49,935 nucleotides of DNA from Duncaniella muris (GTDB taxonomy: Bacteria > Bacteroidota > Bacteroidia > Bacteroidales > Muribaculaceae): assembly GCF_003024805.1 (NCBI RefSeq), contig NZ_PUEC01000024.1, positions 1 to 49,935 on the forward strand. The letters run 5' to 3'. The notes beneath the pieces were generated by a model. The model was given only the letters and a program-made list of their open reading frames with translations. It searched no databases and was not told where the DNA came from. Of this stretch, positions 1-8,062 are shown piece by piece (positions within the stretch are counted from its first letter, which is position 1; every line of letters starts with the position of its first letter). A program made the translations under genes and the position numbers.

Positions 1-102
<102 letters not shown>

Positions 103-106
103 AACC

Positions 107-153
107 GCGGACCGGATCCTGTCACAGCGACAGCTTCCGGCCCGCTTTTTTAT
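107..153 (+). terminator. Intrinsic terminator of the rRNA operon
   Basis: An interrupted stem pairs 107-116 with 136-145, an inner CTGTC/GACAG stem pairs 119-123 with 129-133, and a run of six T follows. It sits immediately after the 5S gene. Confidence 0.85.
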
Positions 154-284
154 ATCCCTCCGCCCACCGGAAAAAACCGCTGACCCCTTATTTATTCACA
201 GCTGGAATAAGGATGGTTCCGCTCATGGGATATAAATTTTGAATTATGTTTTTGTGGCGGCTGGGGATTCTCACGGATTTTGCC

Positions 285-292
285 TAAATTTG
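285..292 (+). promoter_or_regulatory. Candidate -7 promoter box upstream of wzi-like gene
   Basis: TAAATTTG matches the Bacteroidota TAnnTTTG -7 consensus. No TTTG-like -33 box is found at the usual ~20-base spacing. Transcription from here would start near 300, inside the longer open frame that begins at 280, which favours the ATG at 367 as the real start of the next gene. Confidence 0.45.
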
Positions 293-366
293 TATCGGGA
301 ATGGTTTTATCTGTCCCAAATGAAATTAGAAAAATATTATTTTACAATTTAGAATCCTGTGATGGC

Positions 367-1896
367 ATGAATTTTAGACGGCGATTCAGACAGTCGGCAG
401 TGGCTTTTGCATTAGTTTTGCCTTTTGCGGTTTCTGCTGAACTTCCGATGAATTATGAGGGAGAGTTCAGTGTGGGAGCCGGAAGCGGTGATTTTGCGCC
501 GTTTTATATTTCGTCGTTGCGTCACGGGCGTTTCACTCAGGCTGACAATGTGCAGGCGGAAGCCCGTCTCTGGCATGACATGGACTATGACCGGCGTTTT
601 TCGTTCGGTTTTGGGTTTGACGTGATAGGCGGTTACTCTTCTGCGGTGAGCTATGAGCGCTATGACCGGGAAAGTAATTCATGGTTTTATCATTCAGAGC
701 GTCCTTCAATGCTGAGAATCCAGCAGCTTTACGGCGAAATAAAATACCGCGGGGTGTTTGTCGAAGCCGGGATGAAGGAGCATGATTCTCCTATTCTGCC
801 TCAGTCGCTGACGAGCGGAGATCTGGTGGAGAGCGGAAACGCGAGACCGATTCCGCAGATAAGAGCCGGTTTCTGGGATTTTCAGAACATACCTTTCACC
901 AATGGCTGGATGCAGATTTCCGGTGAGGTGGCATTTGGCAAAATGATGGATAGTTCATGGTGGCGTGATCATTATAACTATTATTCCTATCATATCTGCG
1001 AGAACGAGCTTTATAATTACAAGCGATGCTATTTCCGCACTAAGCCGACTGAGCGGCTGTCTGTTACGTTCGGTATGCAGGCCGTTGCCGTTTTCGGGGG
1101 CACGAACCGTTACTATCGGCGTGGAGAACTTATACTTGAAGACAAATATCCGGCAGGGATAAAGGAGTTTTTCATGATGCTACTTCCTTCGAAAGACGGA
1201 GGTGAGGGATTTGTGTCAGGAAACCATCTCGGCACATGGGATATCAAAGCCAGATATGCTTTTGCCAATGGATCCGAACTATCGGCTTACTGTTCCTGGC
1301 TTTGGGAAGATGGCTCCGGCATAGGTAAACTCAACGGCTGGGATGGCCTCTGGGGTCTTGGCTATAAGGCAAAATCGAAAGGTTTGGTAAGTGGTGCCGT
1401 TGTGGAATATCTTGATTTCACGAATCAGAGCGGGCCTATACATTTTGCTCCGGTTGACAATCCGGGAACCACAGTGCCTGACCATGTTTCAGGTGCTGAT
1501 GATTATTATAACAATGCCTCGCATAACTCATATGCCTACTACGGACAGTCGTTAGGCACACCGGCCATCATGGCGCCGATCTATAACCGCGACGGCTACC
1601 CCGGCTTCATCGCCAACAGTCTGCGTGGTTTCCACATCGGAGTGGAGGGTGAACTGGGCGGTGATATCAGTTATAGACTGAAAGGGGGCTACCGCAAAGC
1701 GTGGGGAACCTCGAAGGCTATGTTGAAAACTCCGATCCATGAAACGGCGGTTATGCTGGAGGCGAACTGGCATCCGGCTACGCTTGTCAAAGGACTTAGC
1801 CTTAACATGCAGGTTGAGCTTGACCGAGGTACGATGCCCGGAAATGCATTCGGCGCTCTTGTAGGGATCAAATATAAAATAAGCAGACAGAAATGA
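367..1896 (+). CDS. Wzi-like capsule assembly outer-membrane barrel protein
   Basis: 509-residue exported protein resembling the capsule assembly Wzi family, outer-membrane barrels that help anchor capsular polysaccharide at the surface. The reading frame is open from 280, but the ATG at 367 is preferred because it begins a clean signal peptide (basic MNFRRRFR, a hydrophobic stretch, then a cleavage-like AVSA) and a -7 box lies between the two starts. The mature part is rich in aromatic residues and alternating beta strands, and it ends in a short basic tail after a strand (LVGIKYKI). The lipoprotein gene that follows overlaps its stop codon, and nonulosonic-acid genes come next, which fits a role in surface glycans. 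The family call comes from overall pattern, not a search. Confidence 0.8.
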   Translation: MNFRRRFRQSAVAFALVLPFAVSAELPMNYEGEFSVGAGSGDFAPFYISSLRHGRFTQADNVQAEARLWHDMDYDRRFSFGFGFDVIGGYSSAVSYERYDRESNSWFYHSERPSMLRIQQLYGEIKYRGVFVEAGMKEHDSPILPQSLTSGDLVESGNARPIPQIRAGFWDFQNIPFTNGWMQISGEVAFGKMMDSSWWRDHYNYYSYHICENELYNYKRCYFRTKPTERLSVTFGMQAVAVFGGTNRYYRRGELILEDKYPAGIKEFFMMLLPSKDGGEGFVSGNHLGTWDIKARYAFANGSELSAYCSWLWEDGSGIGKLNGWDGLWGLGYKAKSKGLVSGAVVEYLDFTNQSGPIHFAPVDNPGTTVPDHVSGADDYYNNASHNSYAYYGQSLGTPAIMAPIYNRDGYPGFIANSLRGFHIGVEGELGGDISYRLKGGYRKAWGTSKAMLKTPIHETAVMLEANWHPATLVKGLSLNMQVELDRGTMPGNAFGALVGIKYKISRQK

Positions 1897-2363
1897 GACA
1901 CAGACTGACCGATATATTTATTGTGTTGCTGCTGGTGCTTGTCACATGCGGCTGCACCCGGAATGATGGCGACATTGGCGATTATTTCGGCGAATGGCGT
2001 CTTGAAAAGCTTACTGCTGACGGAGAGGCCCTGCCGCTTTACACCGATGGAAGCGGTGTTGAGCTTTATACTTGGGCGTTTCAGGGCAAGATCATTCAGA
2101 TTGTGGAGATGTTGCCCCGTCATGAATATGTGGAACATACCGGTTCATGGCGTGAAGAAAATGATGTGCTTGAATTGAATTTCAGCTACAGTGATGACGA
2201 GCCGGGCCACGAGCCGGGCTACAGGGCGCCGGCTGCGTTGCATCTGGTGAGCGATGGCATAACACGTCTGCACATCGACCGGTTTAAAAACCATCGTATG
2301 GTGCTCTCATATGTCGGAGCTGACGATGTAACATATACATATTATCTAAAAAGACCCTATTAA
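1893..2363 (+). CDS. Lipocalin-like domain lipoprotein
   Basis: 156-residue predicted lipoprotein. A hydrophobic N-terminal segment (residues 9-18) ends in a lipobox-like TCGC with the acylated cysteine at residue 21, followed by polar residues and Asp, compatible with envelope anchoring. The remainder opens with a GEWRLEKL segment and has regularly spaced beta strands, like the lipocalin-like lipoproteins common in Bacteroidales. Its ATG overlaps the stop of the Wzi-like gene by four bases (ATGA), implying translational coupling. No ligand or enzymatic role can be read from the sequence. Confidence 0.7.
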   Translation: MRHRLTDIFIVLLLVLVTCGCTRNDGDIGDYFGEWRLEKLTADGEALPLYTDGSGVELYTWAFQGKIIQIVEMLPRHEYVEHTGSWREENDVLELNFSYSDDEPGHEPGYRAPAALHLVSDGITRLHIDRFKNHRMVLSYVGADDVTYTYYLKRPY

Positions 2364-2391
2364 CACAGACATTATATATACAATAAGAGAT

Positions 2392-3381
2392 ATGGATAAG
2401 GCAAAAACAAGAGTGCTCGTTACCGGAGCCGACGGATTTATCGGCTCTCATCTGACCGAGATGCTGCTGGCCGAAGGCTACGCAGTCAGAGCGCTTAGCC
2501 AGTATAATTCATTCAACAACTGGGGCTGGCTTGAAGAAGTAAGCAGCCCGGATCTTGAAGTAGTCACAGGCGATGTCAGAGACCCGAATTTCTGCCGCCA
2601 TATTACCGAAGGCTGTGACACAGTCTATCATCTCGCCGCACTGATTGCGATTCCTTACAGCTATGTAGCGCCTGACAGCTATGTCGACACTAATATCAAG
2701 GGAACGCTCAATATGTGTCAGGCCGCCCGCGACTGCGGGGTGCGCCGTCTGATTGTAACCTCGACCAGTGAAGTTTACGGAACGGCAAAATATGTGCCTA
2801 TCGACGAGTCCCATCCGCGTCAGCCGCAGTCGCCCTACAGCGCTACAAAGATCGGAGCCGATGCCATAGCACTCAGTTTCTACAACGCATTCAGACTGCC
2901 GGTTGTGATTGCGCGTCCGTTCAACACTTACGGTCCGCGTCAGAGCGCCCGTGCCATAATTCCTACGATCATCACTCAGATCGCATCCGGAATGCGCGAG
3001 ATAAAAGTGGGCGATCTCACACCTACCCGTGATTTCAATTTCGTAAAGGATACGGCAGCGGGTTTCATTGCGCTCGGCCGCGCAGAAGGCATAGAAGGCC
3101 GAGAGATCAACATTGCCACCAGCACAGAGGTCACCATGCGCGAAACGCTTGAAACAATAGCAAGGATCATGGGCGAAAAGGTAGACTATGTGACGGATCC
3201 GCAGCGTCTGAGACCCTCAGGCAGCGAAGTGTTCAGGCTTTGCGGTGACAACAGTCTGATAACATCTCTGACTGACTGGCGTCCGCGCTACAGCCTGGAA
3301 GACGGACTGCGCGAGACGGTGGAGTGGTTTACCAAGGGTGATAACCTGTCGAAATACAAGAGCGGTATCTATAACGTCTGA
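2392..3381 (+). CDS. legB: NAD-dependent nucleotide-sugar 4,6-dehydratase, LegB-like
   Basis: 329-residue extended short-chain dehydrogenase/reductase. Residues 11-20 hold the dinucleotide-binding TGADGFIGSH, the catalytic TSTSEVYG segment starts near residue 123, and the Tyr-x3-Lys pair is Y149/K153. The N-terminal YNSFNNWGWLEE segment is characteristic of LegB-type dehydratases, which make the 4-keto-6-deoxy intermediate from a nucleotide-activated N-acetylglucosamine in legionaminic acid synthesis. It begins 28 bases after the lipoprotein gene and is followed after 5 bases by the ATP-grasp gene. The neighbouring NeuB-like synthase supports a nonulosonic-acid role. The exact sugar nucleotide and product cannot be told from sequence alone. 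Confidence 0.85.
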   Translation: MDKAKTRVLVTGADGFIGSHLTEMLLAEGYAVRALSQYNSFNNWGWLEEVSSPDLEVVTGDVRDPNFCRHITEGCDTVYHLAALIAIPYSYVAPDSYVDTNIKGTLNMCQAARDCGVRRLIVTSTSEVYGTAKYVPIDESHPRQPQSPYSATKIGADAIALSFYNAFRLPVVIARPFNTYGPRQSARAIIPTIITQIASGMREIKVGDLTPTRDFNFVKDTAAGFIALGRAEGIEGREINIATSTEVTMRETLETIARIMGEKVDYVTDPQRLRPSGSEVFRLCGDNSLITSLTDWRPRYSLEDGLRETVEWFTKGDNLSKYKSGIYNV

Positions 3382-3386
3382 GGCTT

Positions 3387-4358
3387 ATGGCAGAGGGTAA
3401 AAAGAGAATCAATATCCTTTTTCTCGGAGGAGCCAAACGGGTTTCTTTCGGGCGAAAACTCATAGAGGCCGGAAACCGGATGGGGCTTGAGATCGGAATC
3501 TACAGCTATGAACTTGAAGCTGAAGTGCCCGTAGCGCTCATAGGCGGTATAATCATTGGTCGCCGTTGGGGTGCGCCTGACATACTTGATCATATCCATC
3601 AGATTGTCGGAGCCTATCATATCGATGTGCTGTTGCCGTTTGTCGACGGTGCGATCTCGATAGCCGGGGCCTATGTGGCCACCTACGGCGATGCGTGGTC
3701 ACCGGTTGTCAAACCGGGGCTGGCCGAGACTCTGTTTGACAAAGTGCTTTCAGCCTGTGCTTTCGAGAGCGCAGGTCTGAAAATACCGACAACATATCGT
3801 GGAGGCAAGCCTGTGTTTCCTCTGATAGCCAAGCCGCGGCGCGGATCGGCTTCCAAGGGAATTGAAGTGCTGAACGGAATAAGCGATTTCCGCCGGCTCC
3901 AAAATGTCAGTGACGAATATTTGCTTCAGACATATTATCCGAAGAGAGAGGAATACACTGTTGACTGCTATATCACACAGAAAGGCGAAACCCTGTGCGT
4001 GAGCCCGCGGCGCAGACTCGAAGTGGTAGGCGGCGAAGTTTCCAGAACGGTTACAGTCGATGATCAGGATATCTTTGAATCCTCACGTCAGGCTGTAGAG
4101 CGTCTCGGACTGCGCGGAGCCGTGACCCTGCAGTATCTGCGTGACCTTGAAAGCGGCCGGCTGATGCTTATGGAGATCAATCCGCGGCTTGGCGGCGGAG
4201 TGGTATGCTCGGTCCATGCCGGAGCCGATATTCCGGCGATGATTCTTGCGGAAGCTTGCGGGCAGCCTTATGACGGCAGCCGTGAAGTCAGAAGCGGAGT
4301 AATGATCTGCCGCTACTTTGAAGAAGCGGTATTTGATGTTAAAAAAAATTTCCATTGA
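3387..4358 (+). CDS. ATP-grasp family ligase (carbamoyl-phosphate-synthase-like)
   Basis: 323-residue ATP-grasp protein. Visible marks are an N-terminal nucleotide-fold segment (NILFLGGAKR), the nucleotide-binding IAKPRRGSASKG around K149, and the metal-binding MEINPRLGGG at 262-271. The family joins a carboxylate to an amine or thiol using ATP through an acyl-phosphate. It sits between a LegB-like dehydratase (5 bases upstream) and a NeuB-like synthase (4 bases downstream), so it probably works on the same surface sugar or decorates it with an amino acid. That substrate assignment is inference. ATP-grasp proteins accompany some sugar-modification clusters, but no specific homologue is recognised here. 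Confidence 0.8.
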   Translation: MAEGKKRINILFLGGAKRVSFGRKLIEAGNRMGLEIGIYSYELEAEVPVALIGGIIIGRRWGAPDILDHIHQIVGAYHIDVLLPFVDGAISIAGAYVATYGDAWSPVVKPGLAETLFDKVLSACAFESAGLKIPTTYRGGKPVFPLIAKPRRGSASKGIEVLNGISDFRRLQNVSDEYLLQTYYPKREEYTVDCYITQKGETLCVSPRRRLEVVGGEVSRTVTVDDQDIFESSRQAVERLGLRGAVTLQYLRDLESGRLMLMEINPRLGGGVVCSVHAGADIPAMILAEACGQPYDGSREVRSGVMICRYFEEAVFDVKKNFH

Positions 4359-4362
4359 CTGT

Positions 4363-5376
4363 ATGAACGACGCAGAAAAAATAATCATCATAGCCGAGGC
4401 CGGCGTAAATCACAACGCCTCGATGGAAATGGCGCGCAGGATGGTGGTGGAAGCCGCCCGTGCGGGAGCGGATTATGTCAAATTCCAGACTGCGGTGCCT
4501 GAACTGGTCATCTCATCGATAGCCCCCAAGGCCGAGTATCAGAAAGAGACCACCGGAGAGGCCGAATCACAGCTTGAGATGTGTAAGGCAATCCATCTGC
4601 CTCTTTCGGCCTATCCTGAACTGGCAGCACTCTGCCGCGAGGAAGGCATCGGTTTCATGAGCACTCCGTTTGACCTTGTGAGCATCGACTCCCTTGCGTC
4701 TCTTGATATGGACTACTGGAAAATTCCATCCGGCGAGATAACCAATCTGCCCTATCTGCGCAAGATCGCTAAGACCGGCGGCAAGGTGATACTTTCGACT
4801 GGAATGTCGACCATTGACGAGGTAGCAACCGCAGTCGAGATCCTCGAAACCGGAGGCATAAACCGCAAAGACATCATATTGCTGCATTGCACAACCCAGT
4901 ATCCTACACCTTACAGCGATGTGAATCTCAAAGCTATGGACAGTCTGCGCCGGCTGAACACCGGTGGCGTGGGCTATAGCGATCACACACTTGGAATCGA
5001 GGTTCCTGTCGCGGCCGCCGCACTTGGCGCAAAGGTGATAGAAAAGCATTTTACACTTGACAAAAATCTGCCCGGACCAGACCACCGCGCCTCGCTCGAT
5101 CCGGCTGAGCTCGCCGAGATGGTAAAGGCCGTGCGCCATATAGAAAAAGCGCTGGGCAGCGGCGTGAAGGCCGTGGCAGACTCGGAGCGACCGAATATAG
5201 AAGTAGCCCGCAAGAGCATTGTTGCCTCACGAACCATTGTCAAGGGTGAGATGTTCACAGAAGAGAACATTACGGTCAAGCGCCCCGGCAATGGCATCAG
5301 CCCGATGCAGTGGGACAGTGTGATCGGTCAGGTGGCCAAAAAGAATTTCGCATATGATTCTCTGATCGAACTGTAG
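4363..5376 (+). CDS. neuB: N-acetylneuraminate/legionaminate synthase family protein
   Basis: 337-residue NeuB-family synthase, which condenses phosphoenolpyruvate with a six-carbon amino sugar to form a nine-carbon nonulosonic acid. The N-terminal TIM-barrel opens with IIAEAGVNHN and ADYVKFQT, later strands contain STGMSTIDEV and GYSDHT, and the C-terminal ~60 residues form the antifreeze-like SAF domain (KSIVASRTIVKG, RPGNGISP). An in-frame ATG exists at 4318 but would overlap the ATP-grasp gene; the ATG at 4363, four bases after that gene's stop, gives the usual N-terminus. LegB upstream suggests legionaminate or a relative rather than sialic acid. A CMP-sugar synthetase is not present nearby. 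Confidence 0.88.
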   Translation: MNDAEKIIIIAEAGVNHNASMEMARRMVVEAARAGADYVKFQTAVPELVISSIAPKAEYQKETTGEAESQLEMCKAIHLPLSAYPELAALCREEGIGFMSTPFDLVSIDSLASLDMDYWKIPSGEITNLPYLRKIAKTGGKVILSTGMSTIDEVATAVEILETGGINRKDIILLHCTTQYPTPYSDVNLKAMDSLRRLNTGGVGYSDHTLGIEVPVAAAALGAKVIEKHFTLDKNLPGPDHRASLDPAELAEMVKAVRHIEKALGSGVKAVADSERPNIEVARKSIVASRTIVKGEMFTEENITVKRPGNGISPMQWDSVIGQVAKKNFAYDSLIEL

Positions 5377-5438
5377 CGCTGCGGCGATGTGTCAGCGACA
5401 GTAAAAACAGCAGCAGTCATCACGGCATTGTAACAGAA

Positions 5439-6875
5439 ATGAAAGAATCACTCAGATTATCGCTTTCCCAGAAACTCCAGCAGAGGCTCTCGCCCCTGCA
5501 GATGCGTTTTGTGCGTATGCTTGAGATGACCGGTCCGGAAGTGGAGGAAGAGGTAAGGCGCGAGCTTGATGACAATCCGGCGCTTGAGATTGCCGACCGC
5601 AGCGACAGCGAGACCCCGGAGGATGATTTTCACGAAAGTGCCGAAGAGATGCAGCTCGCAGATTACAAGGACGATGACGAGATTCCGGCCTACCGGCTTG
5701 AAGCGCGTAATTCCTCGCGTGATGATGTCTATTATGAACCGGTGGCCGTAGCCGGAGAGAATTCCCTCGGAGAATGGCTCATGAACCAGTTGCGGGAAAC
5801 CGATATAAACGACACTGAACTTCTTGCTGCCGGTTATATTATAGGGAATCTTGATGACAACGGTTATCTGACCCGCACGCTCCCGCAGATTCTCGATGAT
5901 CTTGCTATAAATGCCGGACTTGAGCTGACTATGGAGCAGCTTGGTGCTGTAGCCGACCGCATCCGAGCCCTTGATCCGGCCGGAGTATGTGCATATGATC
6001 TAAGAGATTGCCTGTCATTACAGCTCAAAAGGCTTGAACCGACTCCTTCACGTAAACTCGCACTGGAGATAGTAGACTATTATTTCGACCTTTTCTCTCT
6101 GCGCCATTACGACCGTCTTGGAGCGGCATTGGGCATTGACCGTGACAGCCTGCGGGAGGCCATAGACGTGATCCGTTCGCTTAATCCAAAACCAGGAGGC
6201 ATTATCGGTGACAGTGAAGCCGATGTACGTTCGCGGCATATAATACCCGACTTCAATGTAGAAGTAGACGGTGACAGTATCACCCTGACGCTGCTTAACA
6301 ACATCCCTGATCTCACTATCGAAAAGAGCTTTTCAGCTGATGCCGAAAGCTTTTCAGTGGCTTCGACAGCCGCCTCACGGAAGGATGCGATGGCGTTTGT
6401 CAGCCGCAAGCGTGAGGATGCCACAGACTTCATTGATCTGCTGCGCCTGCGCCAGCAGACTCTCTACAATGTCATGGCGGCGATAGTCAGACTTCAGCGC
6501 GATTTTTTTGTCAGCGAAGACGAGACTCGCCTGCGGCCCATGATTCTCAAGGATGTCTCGCGCGAGACAGGCTATGACCTTTCAGTGATCTCAAGAGCGA
6601 CGGCCGGCAAATATGTCTCGACCCCTGTAGGCATCTATCCATTGAAATTCTTTTTCAACGAGCGTGTAGGAGGAGATGATGAAGAGACATCCTCGCGTGA
6701 GATCCTTGCAGTGATTCGCGAGATCATCGAGGGTGAGGACCCGCTCCATCCGTTCAGCGATGACGCGCTTATGAAAGAACTCAACGACAGGGGCTATGAG
6801 ATAGCCCGACGGACAGTATCGAAATACCGCGAGCGCCTTGGCCTGCCGGTGGCGCGTTTGCGGAAAGGCATATAG
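5439..6875 (+). CDS. rpoN: RNA polymerase sigma-54 factor
   Basis: 478-residue sigma-54. Region I is glutamine- and leucine-rich at the N-terminus (SLSQKLQQRLSPLQ), residues ~50-100 form an acidic region II, the core-binding domain follows, and the DNA-binding end carries the signature RpoN box ARRTVSKYRE at about 456-465, near the C-terminus. Sigma-54 directs transcription from -24/-12 promoters and needs an AAA+ activator; none is encoded in this window. The gene lies 62 bases after neuB and 34 bases before a PAP2-like gene. No -24/-12 site was confidently spotted here. Confidence 0.97.
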   Translation: MKESLRLSLSQKLQQRLSPLQMRFVRMLEMTGPEVEEEVRRELDDNPALEIADRSDSETPEDDFHESAEEMQLADYKDDDEIPAYRLEARNSSRDDVYYEPVAVAGENSLGEWLMNQLRETDINDTELLAAGYIIGNLDDNGYLTRTLPQILDDLAINAGLELTMEQLGAVADRIRALDPAGVCAYDLRDCLSLQLKRLEPTPSRKLALEIVDYYFDLFSLRHYDRLGAALGIDRDSLREAIDVIRSLNPKPGGIIGDSEADVRSRHIIPDFNVEVDGDSITLTLLNNIPDLTIEKSFSADAESFSVASTAASRKDAMAFVSRKREDATDFIDLLRLRQQTLYNVMAAIVRLQRDFFVSEDETRLRPMILKDVSRETGYDLSVISRATAGKYVSTPVGIYPLKFFFNERVGGDDEETSSREILAVIREIIEGEDPLHPFSDDALMKELNDRGYEIARRTVSKYRERLGLPVARLRKGI

Positions 6876-6909
6876 CATGAATTAACGTTATATTTATAAT
6901 CAGAGAATA

Positions 6910-7515
6910 ATGAAAAGAATTTCGGAAATATTGTCGGTCTTGTTTTCTCCGCTGCTGGTTCCCACCTATGGCATGATCCTGGCCGCATTTCTTACCATAC
7001 TTAGATATCTGCCGGTCAATCTTCTTTGCACGGCTGTCGGAATAACTTTTGTCATCACCTGTCTGATTCCAGTGTCTATCATCATGGCACTCTTCCGGTC
7101 AGGCATGGTCTCTGATCCGGGGCTCAACGAGCGCAAGGAGCGATACTTGCCCTACGGAGCTGTGGTGCTCTGCTATCTTGGCTGCGGATTTTTCTTTTTC
7201 AAGGCGAGCGCCCCGCTGTGGCTGCCTATGTTCTTCGCCGGTGCCGCACTGGCAACGGTGATAAATGTCGCGGTCAACTACTGGTGGAAAATCAGTGCCC
7301 ACGCAGCAGCGATGGGCGGACTCGTGGCCCTGCTGTTCAGAATCGTAGCATCGCACTACGCGCTCTATAATATGAATCTCTGGCTTTCGGCCGTTATAAT
7401 TCTGGCGGGAGCTGTGATGACAGCCCGTGTATATCTCGGACGCCACACATTGTGGCAGGTACTTGCCGGATGCGCCAATGGATTCATCTGCGTATATCTG
7501 ATGTCAATGCTCTGA
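6910..7515 (+). CDS. PAP2-family integral membrane phosphatase-like protein
   Basis: 201-residue, very hydrophobic protein with about six predicted membrane segments. A C-terminal LGRHTLWQVLAG segment resembles the third PAP2 motif (Arg, His, then QVxxG), so it may act on lipid phosphates or pyrophosphates such as undecaprenyl or phosphatidylglycerol phosphate. The first two PAP2 motifs (KxxxxxxRP and PSGH) are not obvious, so catalysis is uncertain; LNERKERYLP near residue 70 might be a divergent first motif. It sits between rpoN and purE on the same strand. Confidence 0.65.
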   Translation: MKRISEILSVLFSPLLVPTYGMILAAFLTILRYLPVNLLCTAVGITFVITCLIPVSIIMALFRSGMVSDPGLNERKERYLPYGAVVLCYLGCGFFFFKASAPLWLPMFFAGAALATVINVAVNYWWKISAHAAAMGGLVALLFRIVASHYALYNMNLWLSAVIILAGAVMTARVYLGRHTLWQVLAGCANGFICVYLMSML

Positions 7516-7552
7516 AAAATTTAACCTCTACATATTAATAAATTAACATATC

Positions 7553-8059
7553 ATGAAACCGATCGTAAGTATAATAATGGGAAGCACCAGTGATCTTCCC
7601 ATCCTCAAGAAAGCCGCCGATTTCCTCAACCAGATGGAGGTGCCGTTTGAAATGAACGCACTGTCGGCCCACCGCACACCGTCGGAAGTTGAAAGTTTCG
7701 CCCACGGAGCGCAGGAAAGAGGCATCAAAGTCATTATAGCCGCCGCAGGCATGGCAGCCGCGCTGCCGGGAGTGATCGCGGCGATGACACCGCTGCCCGT
7801 GATCGGCATTCCTATCAATTCGACTCTCAGCGGCATGGACGCACTTTATTCGATAGTCCAGATGCCTCCGGGCATCTCAGTGGCAACAGTCGGGATCAAT
7901 GCCGGCATGAATGCTGCCATCACAGCCGTGCAGATTCTCGCTCTTTCCGATCCAGCACTTGCCGAACGCTATGAAGCTTACCGCGCGACCCTTTCAAAGA
8001 AGATCGTCAAGGCCAACGAGGAACTCAAGGATGTTAAATATGACTTTAAGGTCGACTGA
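7553..8059 (+). CDS. purE: N5-carboxyaminoimidazole ribonucleotide mutase
   Basis: 168-residue class I PurE, which moves the carboxyl group of N5-CAIR to give CAIR in purine synthesis. Diagnostic residues are IMGSTSDLPIL (11-residue N-terminal nucleotide site), the NALSAHRTP loop with the catalytic His, and AAAGMAAALPGVIA. Length matches the family. It begins 37 bases after the PAP2-like gene and ends three bases before ispG, so purE and ispG are probably cotranscribed. No purine riboswitch was seen upstream. Confidence 0.97.
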   Translation: MKPIVSIIMGSTSDLPILKKAADFLNQMEVPFEMNALSAHRTPSEVESFAHGAQERGIKVIIAAAGMAAALPGVIAAMTPLPVIGIPINSTLSGMDALYSIVQMPPGISVATVGINAGMNAAITAVQILALSDPALAERYEAYRATLSKKIVKANEELKDVKYDFKVD

Positions 8060-8062
8060 CAG

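Noticed and set aside
280-366. 29-residue extension of the Wzi-like protein
   Set aside because: It precedes a normal signal peptide and contains the -7 box.
4567-5139. 190-codon minus-strand frame inside neuB
   Set aside because: Antisense to conserved NeuB core; no recognisable protein features.
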